This document shows, one piece after another, positions 1-5,699 of a DNA stretch of 5,699 nt. Origin of the DNA: Acidobacteriota bacterium (GTDB taxonomy: Bacteria; Acidobacteriota; Blastocatellia; Pyrinomonadales; Pyrinomonadaceae); assembly GCA_023415725.1 (NCBI GenBank), contig JAEZJR010000155.1, positions 1-5,699 on the forward strand. The letters run 5' to 3'. The position numbers were made by a program, and so were the translations under genes. Each line of letters opens with the position of its first letter. Position 1 is the stretch's first letter. A model generated the notes under the pieces. The model was not told the DNA's origin. It saw only the letters and a list, made by a program, of their open reading frames with translations, and ran no database searches.

Positions 1-20
1 CTTTACGTTAAGGTATTGTA

Positions 21-164
21 ATGGCGGGTTTTGGTCAAGAAACATACATTTCAATGTTATATGTACCTACCGCTGAGGAGTCCTTTGATGAAACCAAGAT
101 CGATTTGCTGTACAATGCCCCTCAAACAAGCCGATTCCCGCACAAATCGTTAACTTCTCCTTAA
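21..164 (+). CDS. Doubtful small ORF, 47 codons
   Basis: This ATG-initiated frame of 47 codons ends in TAA at 162-164, 7 nt before the next gene. An AAGG at 10-13 lies 7 nt upstream of the ATG and is an acceptable Shine-Dalgarno sequence. In-frame TAA at 9-11 rules out a longer form. The predicted peptide (starting MAGFGQETYISM) has no signal peptide, membrane segment or motif that I recognise. The case for it is only the ribosome-binding site and its spacing to the DUF2059 gene, where it could act as a leader peptide or an upstream operon member. It could equally be chance, since frames of this length are common. Confidence 0.2.
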   Translation: MAGFGQETYISMLYVPTAEESFDETKIDLLYNAPQTSRFPHKSLTSP

Positions 165-171
165 TTTAGAT

Positions 172-705
172 ATGAATCACAGATCGCTCAGTTTGATCGG
201 AATGATCTTTATTTGGCTCGCCTGCTCCGCCGCGAACGTTAACGGCCAGCAGGCAGGCGACGTCGAAGCGAAGAAGGCTCTTATACTGGAGTTCCGAAAA
301 CTCACCGGTGCCGACAACGTGAATTTCGGCCTGGACATCACTCTCGACGGCGCAAAGAAAGAACTCCTCGATATGGTCCAGAGAGCCGAAGGCATTTCCG
401 GCGATCATAAGCAGGCTCTGGAGAAAACCGCGGCCGAAGCCGGAGCCAGGCTCGATGTACAACTCAAGTCATTCCTCGACGACCGGTCGAAATTTGTGGA
501 CGTTGCCGAGTCCGCGATCTTCGAGATGTACGACAAGGCGTTCACGGCCGACGAACTGCGGCAGTTGATCGCATTCTACAAGACCGATATCGGTCAGAGA
601 GGATTGAAGTTCCTGCGAAATCAGAATACCGAATTCGAGGCTGTTTTCCGCGGCAAGGTAATGCCGATGCTGTCCGACTTCATAAAGCCGAAGATCAAAG
701 CGTAA
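172..705 (+). CDS. Exported DUF2059-family protein
   Basis: A 177-residue protein with an N-terminal Sec signal: basic start (MNHR), hydrophobic core about residues 6-21, and plausible signal peptidase I sites after A21 or G25 (VNG-QQ). The mature part is mostly helical and charged. Its C-terminal half carries the DUF2059 pattern: Y120, then the segment KAFTADELRQLIAFYKT (residues 122-138) and G141. The family has no established biochemical activity; members are usually small periplasmic or exported proteins. The ATG is the first start codon after an in-frame TAA at 151-153, so the start is well bounded, although no clear Shine-Dalgarno precedes it. C18 sits in WLAC, a poor lipobox, so I do not call a lipoprotein. 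The gene is separated from the polysaccharide operon by about 520 bp and an independent promoter, so a joint role is unlikely. Family call good; function unknown. Confidence 0.85.
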   Translation: MNHRSLSLIGMIFIWLACSAANVNGQQAGDVEAKKALILEFRKLTGADNVNFGLDITLDGAKKELLDMVQRAEGISGDHKQALEKTAAEAGARLDVQLKSFLDDRSKFVDVAESAIFEMYDKAFTADELRQLIAFYKTDIGQRGLKFLRNQNTEFEAVFRGKVMPMLSDFIKPKIKA

Positions 706-1024
706 TCGGACCAGCTGGAACAGAAGATCCGCGAAGCGACTCAGCGAACTAATTAGCGATCATCCCAACCCTGCTGCGCCTGATCTGGAATGCCCGTGTT
801 CGCCGATGTCCCGATCCTACGGACTTCCTGCAGCCTACCACAGTCACAAGCCGGTGCTCGATTTTTGTTCGAGAGCTCCGCTGACGGCCCTCGATTCCAC
901 ATCAAAAGTGACCTGCGGCACATGCGAAGCGGTTCGCCGTATATCGCTCTTACAGGCATGAAACTGGTGAATAGGCTCGCGGCTACTTATTAGCAAAGGC
1001 TGCATGGAACACTAGCCTATATTC
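706..1024. other. Intergenic stretch without a convincing gene
   Basis: No supported gene lies between the DUF2059 stop and the promoter at 1025. Both strands carry overlapping open frames (790-993 forward, 67 codons; 753-959 reverse, 68 codons). Neither resembles a protein family I know, and neither has a good ribosome-binding site. Being open on both strands at once is more typical of repeat-derived sequence than of a gene. A weak 5-bp inverted repeat (CTCGA 857-861, TCGAG 869-873) and a perfect 7-bp one (971-977 with 1014-1020) are present. No GC-rich hairpin followed by a T-run is seen after the DUF2059 stop, so its transcription end is not identifiable. Confidence 0.5.
971..1020. repeat. 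7-bp inverted repeat with 36-nt spacer
   Basis: ATAGGCT at 971-977 is perfectly complementary to AGCCTAT at 1014-1020. The right arm ends just before the predicted -35 box at 1025. It lacks a following T-tract, so it is not a classical intrinsic terminator. It could mark the edge of a repeat element or a weak protein-binding site, but a 7-bp match over this spacing can occur by chance. Confidence 0.3.
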
Positions 1025-1052
1025 TGGACATTTGGCAGGCACCCTTTATAAT
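1025..1052 (+). promoter_or_regulatory. Sigma-70-type promoter of the export operon
   Basis: TGGACA at 1025-1030 matches the -35 consensus at 5 of 6 positions. TATAAT at 1047-1052 matches the -10 consensus exactly, and the spacer is 16 bp. Transcription would begin near 1059, giving a leader of roughly 170-190 nt before the permease start. Position and orientation fit a promoter for the permease, ATPase and methyltransferase/glycosyltransferase genes. The call is from consensus alone. Confidence 0.55.
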
Positions 1053-1104
1053 TAACTCCTTTGGGATAAGTAAGTTCAAAGATCTAAAATATCTTCGACT
1101 TTTC

Positions 1105-1144
1105 ATACTTTTTTCTACCGGTCATCATCATAAAGTATAACCGG
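1105..1144 (+). promoter_or_regulatory. Interleaved inverted repeats in operon leader
   Basis: Two complementary pairs interleave in the untranslated leader: ATACTTT (1105-1111) with AAAGTAT (1132-1138), and CCGGT (1118-1122) with ACCGG (1140-1144). One arm of the second pair lies inside the loop of the first. In RNA they could form either alternative hairpins or a pseudoknot. The first helix is AT-rich and weak. The single nucleotide between the two 3' arms makes a classical H-type geometry strained. No match to a known riboswitch or to the JUMPstart/ops element is seen. Confidence 0.3.
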
Positions 1145-1245
1145 ATATTGAACGTGGCTTTGGATTCAATCGGACCCGCCATAAATAGCAAAGTAGAAGG
1201 AATAACCTGGAGACATAGTCAGAAGTTTTGGACGTTTCTCGTGTA

Positions 1246-2064
1246 ATGAATAGGTTTTCCTACACCCCGACACAAATGATCTCGAGTCTTTGGCGCAACG
1301 CCGACTTGATGAAAGTACTGATCAAACGGGAGGTGATCGGGCGCTATCGCGGATCTTTGATAGGGATCCTTTGGTCCTTCTTCAATCCACTGCTGATGCT
1401 TGCGGTCTACACCTTCGTGTTCGGTGTTGTTTTTAAGGCGCGCTGGAACGCGGAAGGTAACTCACATACTGAATTCGCTCTGGTTCTGTTCGCGGGATTG
1501 ATCGTTTTCAACTTGTTTGCGGAATGTGTGACCAGGTCGCCGCAGTTGATCCTTTCCAACGTCAACTTCGTCAAAAAGGTTGTTTTTCCTTTGGAAATAC
1601 TGCCTTGTGTCACGCTGGGTTCGGCGGCGTTTCACGCGCTCGTTAGCTGGAGCGTCTGGATAGCCGCGTATGTGGTGTTTTTTGGAGTTCCGCACCTTAC
1701 GGTGCTGCTTTTGCCGGTAGTGTTGCTGCCTCTTGGACTCTTTATCTTAGGTGTAACCTGGTGGCTGGCGTCATTGGGCGTGTATCTGAGAGACGTTTCC
1801 CAGATCGTAGGGATCCTCGTAACGGTTCTAATGTTCCTTTCCCCCATCTTTTATCCGATCTCGGCGCTGCCGGAAGGTTTTCGCCGATTTGTGGCACTTA
1901 ATCCGTTGACGACCGTCGTCGAGCAAACGCGGGACGTTATGTATTGGGGCCGCTTTCCGGATTGGGCGATGTTCGGGGTCGCGTTCACCGTAGGGGCACT
2001 CACGGCTTGGCTGGGCTTTGTGTGGTTCCAGAGAACGAGAAAGGGGTTCGCAGATGTCGTCTGA
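1246..2064 (+). CDS. wzm: Wzm-type polysaccharide ABC transporter permease
   Basis: Inner-membrane subunit of an ABC-2-type exporter that would move undecaprenyl-linked glycan to the periplasmic face, paired with the ATPase encoded next. The 272-residue product has the family hallmarks: an amphipathic N-terminal stretch ending in KREVIGRYRGSLIG (residues about 27-40), then WSFFNPLLMLAVYTFVFG as the first membrane helix, and about six hydrophobic segments in all (roughly 38-63, 76-94, 118-146, 152-176, 184-206, 241-261). The cytoplasmic motif YLRDVSQI, then SPIFYP and NPL, is typical of O-antigen/teichoic-acid permeases. An in-frame TAG at 1216-1218 limits the start to TTG 1228 or ATG 1246. 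I prefer ATG because MNRFSYTPTQ resembles the usual beginning of homologues. Neither has a strong ribosome-binding site; GGAGA at 1209-1213 is 14 nt before the TTG. The 3' end overlaps the ATPase gene by 11 nt. Family confident; the exported glycan is unknown. Confidence 0.92.
   Translation: MNRFSYTPTQMISSLWRNADLMKVLIKREVIGRYRGSLIGILWSFFNPLLMLAVYTFVFGVVFKARWNAEGNSHTEFALVLFAGLIVFNLFAECVTRSPQLILSNVNFVKKVVFPLEILPCVTLGSAAFHALVSWSVWIAAYVVFFGVPHLTVLLLPVVLLPLGLFILGVTWWLASLGVYLRDVSQIVGILVTVLMFLSPIFYPISALPEGFRRFVALNPLTTVVEQTRDVMYWGRFPDWAMFGVAFTVGALTAWLGFVWFQRTRKGFADVV
2041..2046 (+). promoter_or_regulatory. Ribosome-binding site fixing the Wzt start
   Basis: AAGGGG lies 7 nt before ATG 2054 and inside the 3' end of the permease gene. 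It supports ATG 2054 over the in-frame ATG at 2018, which would add 12 residues (MCGSRERERGSQ) not expected at the head of an ABC ATPase and has no comparable site. Confidence 0.6.
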
Positions 2065-3394
2065 TTTCGCGATCAAGGTCGAGAACCTCAGTAAGTGCTA
2101 CCACATCTACGACAAGCCTCACGACCGGCTTCTCCAGATGCTGACCAAAGGCCGCAGCCGACGCTACCGCGAATTTTGGTCGCTGAAAGATGTTTCTTTC
2201 GAAGTAAAGAAAGGCGAAACGGTCGGGATCGTAGGCCGAAACGGAAGCGGCAAGTCCACACTTCTTCAGATGATCTGTGGAACGTTGAACCCGACGAGCG
2301 GAACGATCCAAACGAACGGCCGCATCGCGGCTCTGCTGGAACTCGGCTCCGGTTTCAACCCCGACTTCACTGGACGAGAAAACGTATTTCTGAATGCCTC
2401 GGTTTTGGGCCTGAGTAAAGAGGAGATCGACAAACGCTTTGACGCCATCGTCGCCTTCGCCGACATCGGCGACTTCATCGACCAGCCCATAAAAACCTAC
2501 TCCAGCGGCATGGTCGTTCGACTGGCATTCGCCGTGATCGCCCACGTTAATGCGGACATTTTAGTGATCGACGAAGCGTTGGCGGTGGGTGATGCATTTT
2601 TCACGCAAAAGTGCATGCGTTTTCTGCACAAATTCATGAAAACCGGAACCATCTTGTTCGTGAGCCACGACACCACGGCCGTAGTCAATTTGTGCAGCAA
2701 AGCCATTCTATTGGGCCACGGGGAGGTAGTAAAAACGGGCTCACCAAAGGATGTATGTGAGCTCTACCTTTCGAGCTTGTACGTAGAGAAGCAAGAGGTG
2801 AATGGTACTAAACCAAAAGATAAAGCCCCGCCAGTCGCCGAGGAGCCAGCACCGACGGGATACGATTTCCGAAGTTCCCTTATTAACTCCTCTACCCTGA
2901 GGAACGATATTGAGATTTTCAGGTTCGATCCGGATCGCGCGGATTTTGGCACCGGAAACGCGACCATCACTTCAGCGAGCCTTCTCGCTCCTGATGGCCG
3001 TGAACTTTCGTGGGTGGTCGGAGGCGAAGAAGTAATATTGGAGATTCGATGTTTGGCGAACAGAGAAATACTGAACCCGATCATCGGATTTCATTTAAAG
3101 GATCGGTTGGGCCAGGTGATCTTCGCGGATAACACCTTCATTACCTACCAGCACCAACCTATGCGGGTCGGCAAAGGCGAGGAGATGGTCGCCAAATTTG
3201 AATTTCGTCTCCCGATCCTGCCACCCGGTGAATACAGTCTTTCTCCGGCTGTCGCTGAAGGAACACAAGAAAACCACATTCAACATCATTGGATCCATGA
3301 TGCTTTGATCATAAGAGTTCATTCATCGTCAGTGTGCATCGGGCTTGTAGGATTGCCGATGAAGAATATTAGCTTGGAGATATCGCCGCAATGA
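2054..3394 (+). CDS. wzt: Wzt-type ABC ATPase with carbohydrate-binding domain
   Basis: Cytoplasmic ATPase that would drive glycan export with the upstream permease; 446 residues. The N-terminal nucleotide-binding domain (about 5-240) shows Walker A GRNGSGKST (61-69), the polysaccharide-exporter segment LLELGSGFNPDFTGREN (94-110), signature YSSGM (149-153), Walker B ILVIDE (169-174), D-loop ALAVGD (175-180) and H-loop H205 in FVSHD. A Lys/Pro/Glu-rich linker (about 245-268) joins a beta-rich C-terminal domain (about 285-446) with the Wzt_C pattern: FGTGNATI (298-305), NPIIGFHLKDRLG (341-353) and LPPGEYSLSPAVAEG (389-403). In characterised Wzt proteins (E. coli O8/O9a) this domain binds the modified chain end, so only finished polymer is exported. 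Lengths of about 400-450 are normal for Wzt proteins with this domain, whereas KpsT-like ATPases lack it. All catalytic motifs are intact. The stop overlaps the next start as ATGA. The ligand is not predictable from sequence; the adjacent methyltransferase suggests a methylated terminus (inference). Confidence 0.94.
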   Translation: MSSDFAIKVENLSKCYHIYDKPHDRLLQMLTKGRSRRYREFWSLKDVSFEVKKGETVGIVGRNGSGKSTLLQMICGTLNPTSGTIQTNGRIAALLELGSGFNPDFTGRENVFLNASVLGLSKEEIDKRFDAIVAFADIGDFIDQPIKTYSSGMVVRLAFAVIAHVNADILVIDEALAVGDAFFTQKCMRFLHKFMKTGTILFVSHDTTAVVNLCSKAILLGHGEVVKTGSPKDVCELYLSSLYVEKQEVNGTKPKDKAPPVAEEPAPTGYDFRSSLINSSTLRNDIEIFRFDPDRADFGTGNATITSASLLAPDGRELSWVVGGEEVILEIRCLANREILNPIIGFHLKDRLGQVIFADNTFITYQHQPMRVGKGEEMVAKFEFRLPILPPGEYSLSPAVAEGTQENHIQHHWIHDALIIRVHSSSVCIGLVGLPMKNISLEISPQ

Positions 3395-5699
3395 AGTTCA
3401 CAGGGGAGCGTTTTATACCGACGGAACAAGGCAGGATCCGGCTGGAGCATTATCACCGGTATGCGATCGTGCTGGATATTGTCAACGGGAAAGACGTTCT
3501 CGATCTCGCATGTGGTGAAGGATACGGCTCTTTTCTAATCTCCAAGATCGCACGTTCGGTCACTGGTGTTGATATTTCCGATGAGGCTGTCCGCCACGCC
3601 TCGGAAACCTATAAGAGTTCGAATCTTAAATTCAGCCGCGGGAGCGCATCCGCTCTCGAATTGCCGGACGCGTCGTTTGACGTTGTAGTTTCATTCGAAA
3701 CGATCGAACACCTCGCTGAACAAGAGAAAATGATCAAGGAGATTCGGAGATTGCTGCGTCCAGACGGGTTTCTAGTGATCTCCTCCCCTAATCGCCCTGT
3801 TTATTCAGAGGAAAGCGATGAAAAAAATGAATTTCACGTCAAGGAACTGGACTTCGACGAGTTTGACGAATTGCTCAGAGGGCAATTCCCATGCGTGCGT
3901 TATTGCGGTCAGCGCATGTTGATGGGTTCCGTCATCCAGCCTCTGGACGGGGGCCAGAGCACGTACAAGGCCTGGCATGACGACGGAACAGACCTAATAC
4001 CAAGATCGGGTTCGTTACAAGACCCGATCTACTTTGTCGCAGTTGCCGGCTTGAACGAAAGTGCCCTACCTAACATCGGAGCGTCAATCATTTATCCGGC
4101 CGGACTTGACTTGGTAAAGCACTATACGAGCTTCGCAAAGTGGGCAAAGGATCTGGATCAAATTGTCGAGGAACGAGATGCGTTTATCAACAGCTTGCGT
4201 ATCGACCTGGGCGACCGTGAAAAGCTGATCTTAGAGCTCAAAGAAACAGTATCTGACCGTGACAAGCAGATCGTAGATCTTAATATGCAGATCTACGAAT
4301 ACACTAAGCAGGTCTCCGATCTTGAGGTGAGCCTGTCTCAACGAAACCAGGAGAATCTCGCTCTCACTCGGTCAATTGGGGAGCTTGATCGACGGATAGT
4401 GGAGCTTGAGGAGGAAACGGTTCGTCGCGGGGAATGGGCTCTGGGACTTCAGGCCGAACTGGAAGTCGAACGCAGCAGAACAGAATGGGAGCGGGAGCGA
4501 TTCCTTGATATCCAAAGTAGCAATTCTTGGCGGCTGACGCGGCCTCTCAGGGAAGTTCGACATTGGATCCTCGAACCAACGCTGCAAGCTAAGCGTTATA
4601 CAAAAGGGTCCTTGCGTCTGGTCAAGTATCTATATCAGGCGTTACCTTTGAGCAACGGAACAAGAGAAGAGCACCGAAAGCTCTTAGCAAAGCATATTCC
4701 AAAATTGCTTACCGCGAGTGATAGCCGCTTGAACGGATATAGAAATCCGACCGGCCTCGATCAGAGCCCTGAATACTCTAAAGTTCCAGGTTCTCCACAC
4801 GAACTTGAGCATTTCAACATCTCACCCGAGGACATCAGTATTGACACTTCAAGTGATCCTTTGGTGTCGGTCATCATACCGGTTTACGGGGAGAGCGATT
4901 ACACCCTTAATTGCTTGGCGTCTATCGCCGCTTCCCCCCCGAAGGTACCGTTTGAGGTCATCGTCGTAGACGACAACTCTCCCGACCGATCGGCTGAGCT
5001 CTTGTCAAAAATACCGGGAATTCGTCTCATTAAAAATGACGAGAATAAGGGATTTATTCGTTCATGTAATAGCGGTTCCGCTGTGTCGAAAGGCAAGTAC
5101 CTTTATTTCCTGAATAATGATACGTGCGTAAAGCCGGGTTGGATGGACGAATTGGTGCGAACCTTTGGAGAATTTCCGGGGACAGGCCTGGCTGGTTCGA
5201 AACTGGTTTACCCGAACGGGAAACTTCAGGAAGCAGGTGGCATTATCTGGCGGGACGGCTCGGCATGGAACTTTGGGCGACTGGATGATCCCGAATTTCC
5301 TGCATATAACTATGCGCGGGAAGTCGACTATTGTTCAGGAGCGTCCATCATGGTCCCCAAAGCGCTGTTCGATGAATTGGGGGGCTTTGATGAACAGTAT
5401 GTGCCTGCTTACTGTGAAGATTCCGACCTTGCTCTGAAAATAAGGGATAAGGGATATCGCGTCATCTACCAACCGCTATCGACTGTGGTTCACTACGAGG
5501 GGATCACGTCGGGCACCGATACAGACAGCGGACCGAAAGCCTATCAGGTCGAGAACACCAGGAAGCTATTTTCGCGATGGCGGGACCGTCTGTCATGCCA
5601 TCAACCTCCGGGCGTAAATGTGGACAGTGCCAAGGATCGGAAGGCGAAGTATCGAGCCTTGGTCTTGGAGCATTGCACCCCCACACCGAACCAGGATGC
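3391..5699 (+). CDS. Methyltransferase–coiled coil–GT2 fusion, 3' partial
   Basis: The frame opens at ATG 3391 and stays open for 769 codons to the window edge. ATGA couples it to wzt; GGAG at 3376-3379 is 11 nt upstream. Domains: (1) class I SAM methyltransferase, about 1-230, with VLDLACGEGYGS (36-47), the acidic residue of GVDIS (D61), FDVVVSFETIEHL (96-108), LLRPDGFLVISSPN (121-134) and NEFHVKEL (146-153). (2) Coiled coil, about 245-375, with six 14-residue repeats (260-343), ending in SWRLTRPLREV (379-389), a motif often following coiled coils in such glycosyltransferases. (3) Linker with ALPLS. (4) GT-A glycosyltransferase, family 2, about 490-735: VSVIIPVY (492-499), VVDDNS (525-530), the DxD-like NNDT (575-578), ED in YCEDSDLAL (674-682) and H701 in VVHYEG. 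(5) YRALVLEHCTPTPNQDA (754-770; last codon split by the edge), which resembles the start of a further glycosyltransferase module. Likely role: building and methylating an exported glycan on the inner membrane's cytoplasmic face. Sugar, acceptor and methylation site are unknown. Confidence 0.9.
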   Translation, partial: MKFTGERFIPTEQGRIRLEHYHRYAIVLDIVNGKDVLDLACGEGYGSFLISKIARSVTGVDISDEAVRHASETYKSSNLKFSRGSASALELPDASFDVVVSFETIEHLAEQEKMIKEIRRLLRPDGFLVISSPNRPVYSEESDEKNEFHVKELDFDEFDELLRGQFPCVRYCGQRMLMGSVIQPLDGGQSTYKAWHDDGTDLIPRSGSLQDPIYFVAVAGLNESALPNIGASIIYPAGLDLVKHYTSFAKWAKDLDQIVEERDAFINSLRIDLGDREKLILELKETVSDRDKQIVDLNMQIYEYTKQVSDLEVSLSQRNQENLALTRSIGELDRRIVELEEETVRRGEWALGLQAELEVERSRTEWERERFLDIQSSNSWRLTRPLREVRHWILEPTLQAKRYTKGSLRLVKYLYQALPLSNGTREEHRKLLAKHIPKLLTASDSRLNGYRNPTGLDQSPEYSKVPGSPHELEHFNISPEDISIDTSSDPLVSVIIPVYGESDYTLNCLASIAASPPKVPFEVIVVDDNSPDRSAELLSKIPGIRLIKNDENKGFIRSCNSGSAVSKGKYLYFLNNDTCVKPGWMDELVRTFGEFPGTGLAGSKLVYPNGKLQEAGGIIWRDGSAWNFGRLDDPEFPAYNYAREVDYCSGASIMVPKALFDELGGFDEQYVPAYCEDSDLALKIRDKGYRVIYQPLSTVVHYEGITSGTDTDSGPKAYQVENTRKLFSRWRDRLSCHQPPGVNVDSAKDRKAKYRALVLEHCTPTPNQD
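4168..4419 (+). repeat. Six tandem 42-nt units encoding coiled coil
   Basis: Residues 260-343 of the fusion protein divide exactly into six 14-residue units with the pattern x-D-R-D-K-Q-I-V-D-L-x-x-x-hydrophobic. The units begin at residues 260, 274, 288, 302, 316 and 330. Leu is invariant at position 10, and positions 7 and 14 are mostly hydrophobic. Units 2 and 3 are still alike in DNA: 4213-4239 and 4255-4281 match at 22 of 27 bases. The preceding 14 residues (246-259) fit the pattern weakly and may be a decayed seventh unit. Fourteen residues equal two heptads, so whole-unit gain or loss would keep both reading frame and coiled-coil register. Confidence 0.75.
4271..4298. repeat. Perfect 10-bp inverted repeat, 8-nt loop
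   Basis: TCGTAGATCT (4271-4280) is exactly complementary to AGATCTACGA (4289-4298), with TAATATGC between. It lies inside the coiled-coil coding repeats. As mRNA it would form a stable hairpin, but no T-run follows, so it is not a normal terminator. It may result partly from repeated Ile-Val-Asp-Leu-type codons in the coiled coil. Confidence 0.6.

Noticed and set aside
85..116. Possible promoter for the DUF2059 gene (TTGATG and TACAAT)
   Set aside because: The spacing is 20 bp, too long for a confident sigma-70 promoter, and no better -35 pairs with the TACAAT.
220..231. Lipoprotein signal in the DUF2059 protein
   Set aside because: The residues before C18 are W-L-A, which do not fit the usual lipobox; a signal peptidase I site is more plausible.
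166..462. 98-codon reverse-strand frame over the DUF2059 gene
   Set aside because: It lies antisense to a well-supported exported protein and shows no family motif.
790..993. 67-codon forward frame as a gene
   Set aside because: No ribosome-binding site, unrecognised peptide, and an overlapping open frame on the other strand; treated as non-coding or repeat-like.
1228..1245. TTG 1228 as the permease start
   Set aside because: Possible but not preferred: the GGAGA at 1209-1213 is 14 nt away and AGAAG at 1221-1225 only 2 nt away. ATG 1246 gives a more family-like N-terminus.
2000..2545. 181-codon reverse-strand open frame
   Set aside because: It is antisense to the Wzt Walker A to signature region, where ABC ATPase codon bias often leaves the opposite strand open. 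It has no recognisable domain or ribosome-binding site.
3360..3400. Frameshift or gene break between Wzt and the next frame
   Set aside because: The TGA of wzt overlaps a proper ATG as ATGA, and the downstream product begins with the normal methyltransferase N-terminus (MKFTGERFIP), so this is an ordinary gene junction.
5165..5437. 90-codon forward frame in another phase
   Set aside because: It lies wholly within the GT2 domain, whose own phase contains the conserved catalytic motifs; this is a shadow frame.

Overview
The window holds part of a bacterial cell-surface polysaccharide locus, plus one unrelated envelope-protein gene at its left end. The export and glycosylation genes all lie on the + strand and run off the right edge. 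The organism is a bacterium of medium GC content and probably diderm, because the genes fit ABC-transporter-dependent O-antigen or capsule-like export. The large methyltransferase/glycosyltransferase fusion and the DUF2059-type secreted protein would suit an acidobacterial or proteobacterial genome. That assignment is an impression from protein style only; no marker gene is present.

Layout. Bases 1-171 hold no firm gene, only a doubtful 47-codon reading frame. Bases 172-705 encode a small exported DUF2059-family protein. Bases 706-1227 have no convincing gene. They contain a region of possible interspersed repeat character, a good sigma-70-type promoter (TGGACA, 16 bp, TATAAT) and a leader of about 170 nt with interleaved inverted repeats. 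A tightly packed operon follows: a Wzm-type ABC permease (1246-2064, with an alternative TTG start at 1228), a Wzt-type ATPase with a C-terminal carbohydrate-binding domain (2054-3394), and a giant protein starting at 3391 that is still open at 5699. The open frame combines an N-terminal SAM methyltransferase, a long coiled coil with six 14-residue repeats, a family-2 glycosyltransferase (GT2) and the first residues of what looks like another glycosyltransferase module. The genes overlap by 11 nt and by 4 nt (ATGA), which points to coupled translation.

Proposed joint function. Wzm and Wzt would export a lipid-linked glycan across the inner membrane. The Wzt C-terminal domain would recognise a feature of the finished chain. 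The adjacent protein carries a methyltransferase, a coiled-coil spacer and a chain-building glycosyltransferase in one polypeptide. This recalls the E. coli O9a system, in which WbdD (methyltransferase, kinase and coiled-coil ruler) caps chains made by WbdA and Wzt reads the cap. Here the terminator, ruler and polymerase functions may be fused, with no kinase domain visible. The domain calls are well supported by motifs; the chain-length-control role is inference.
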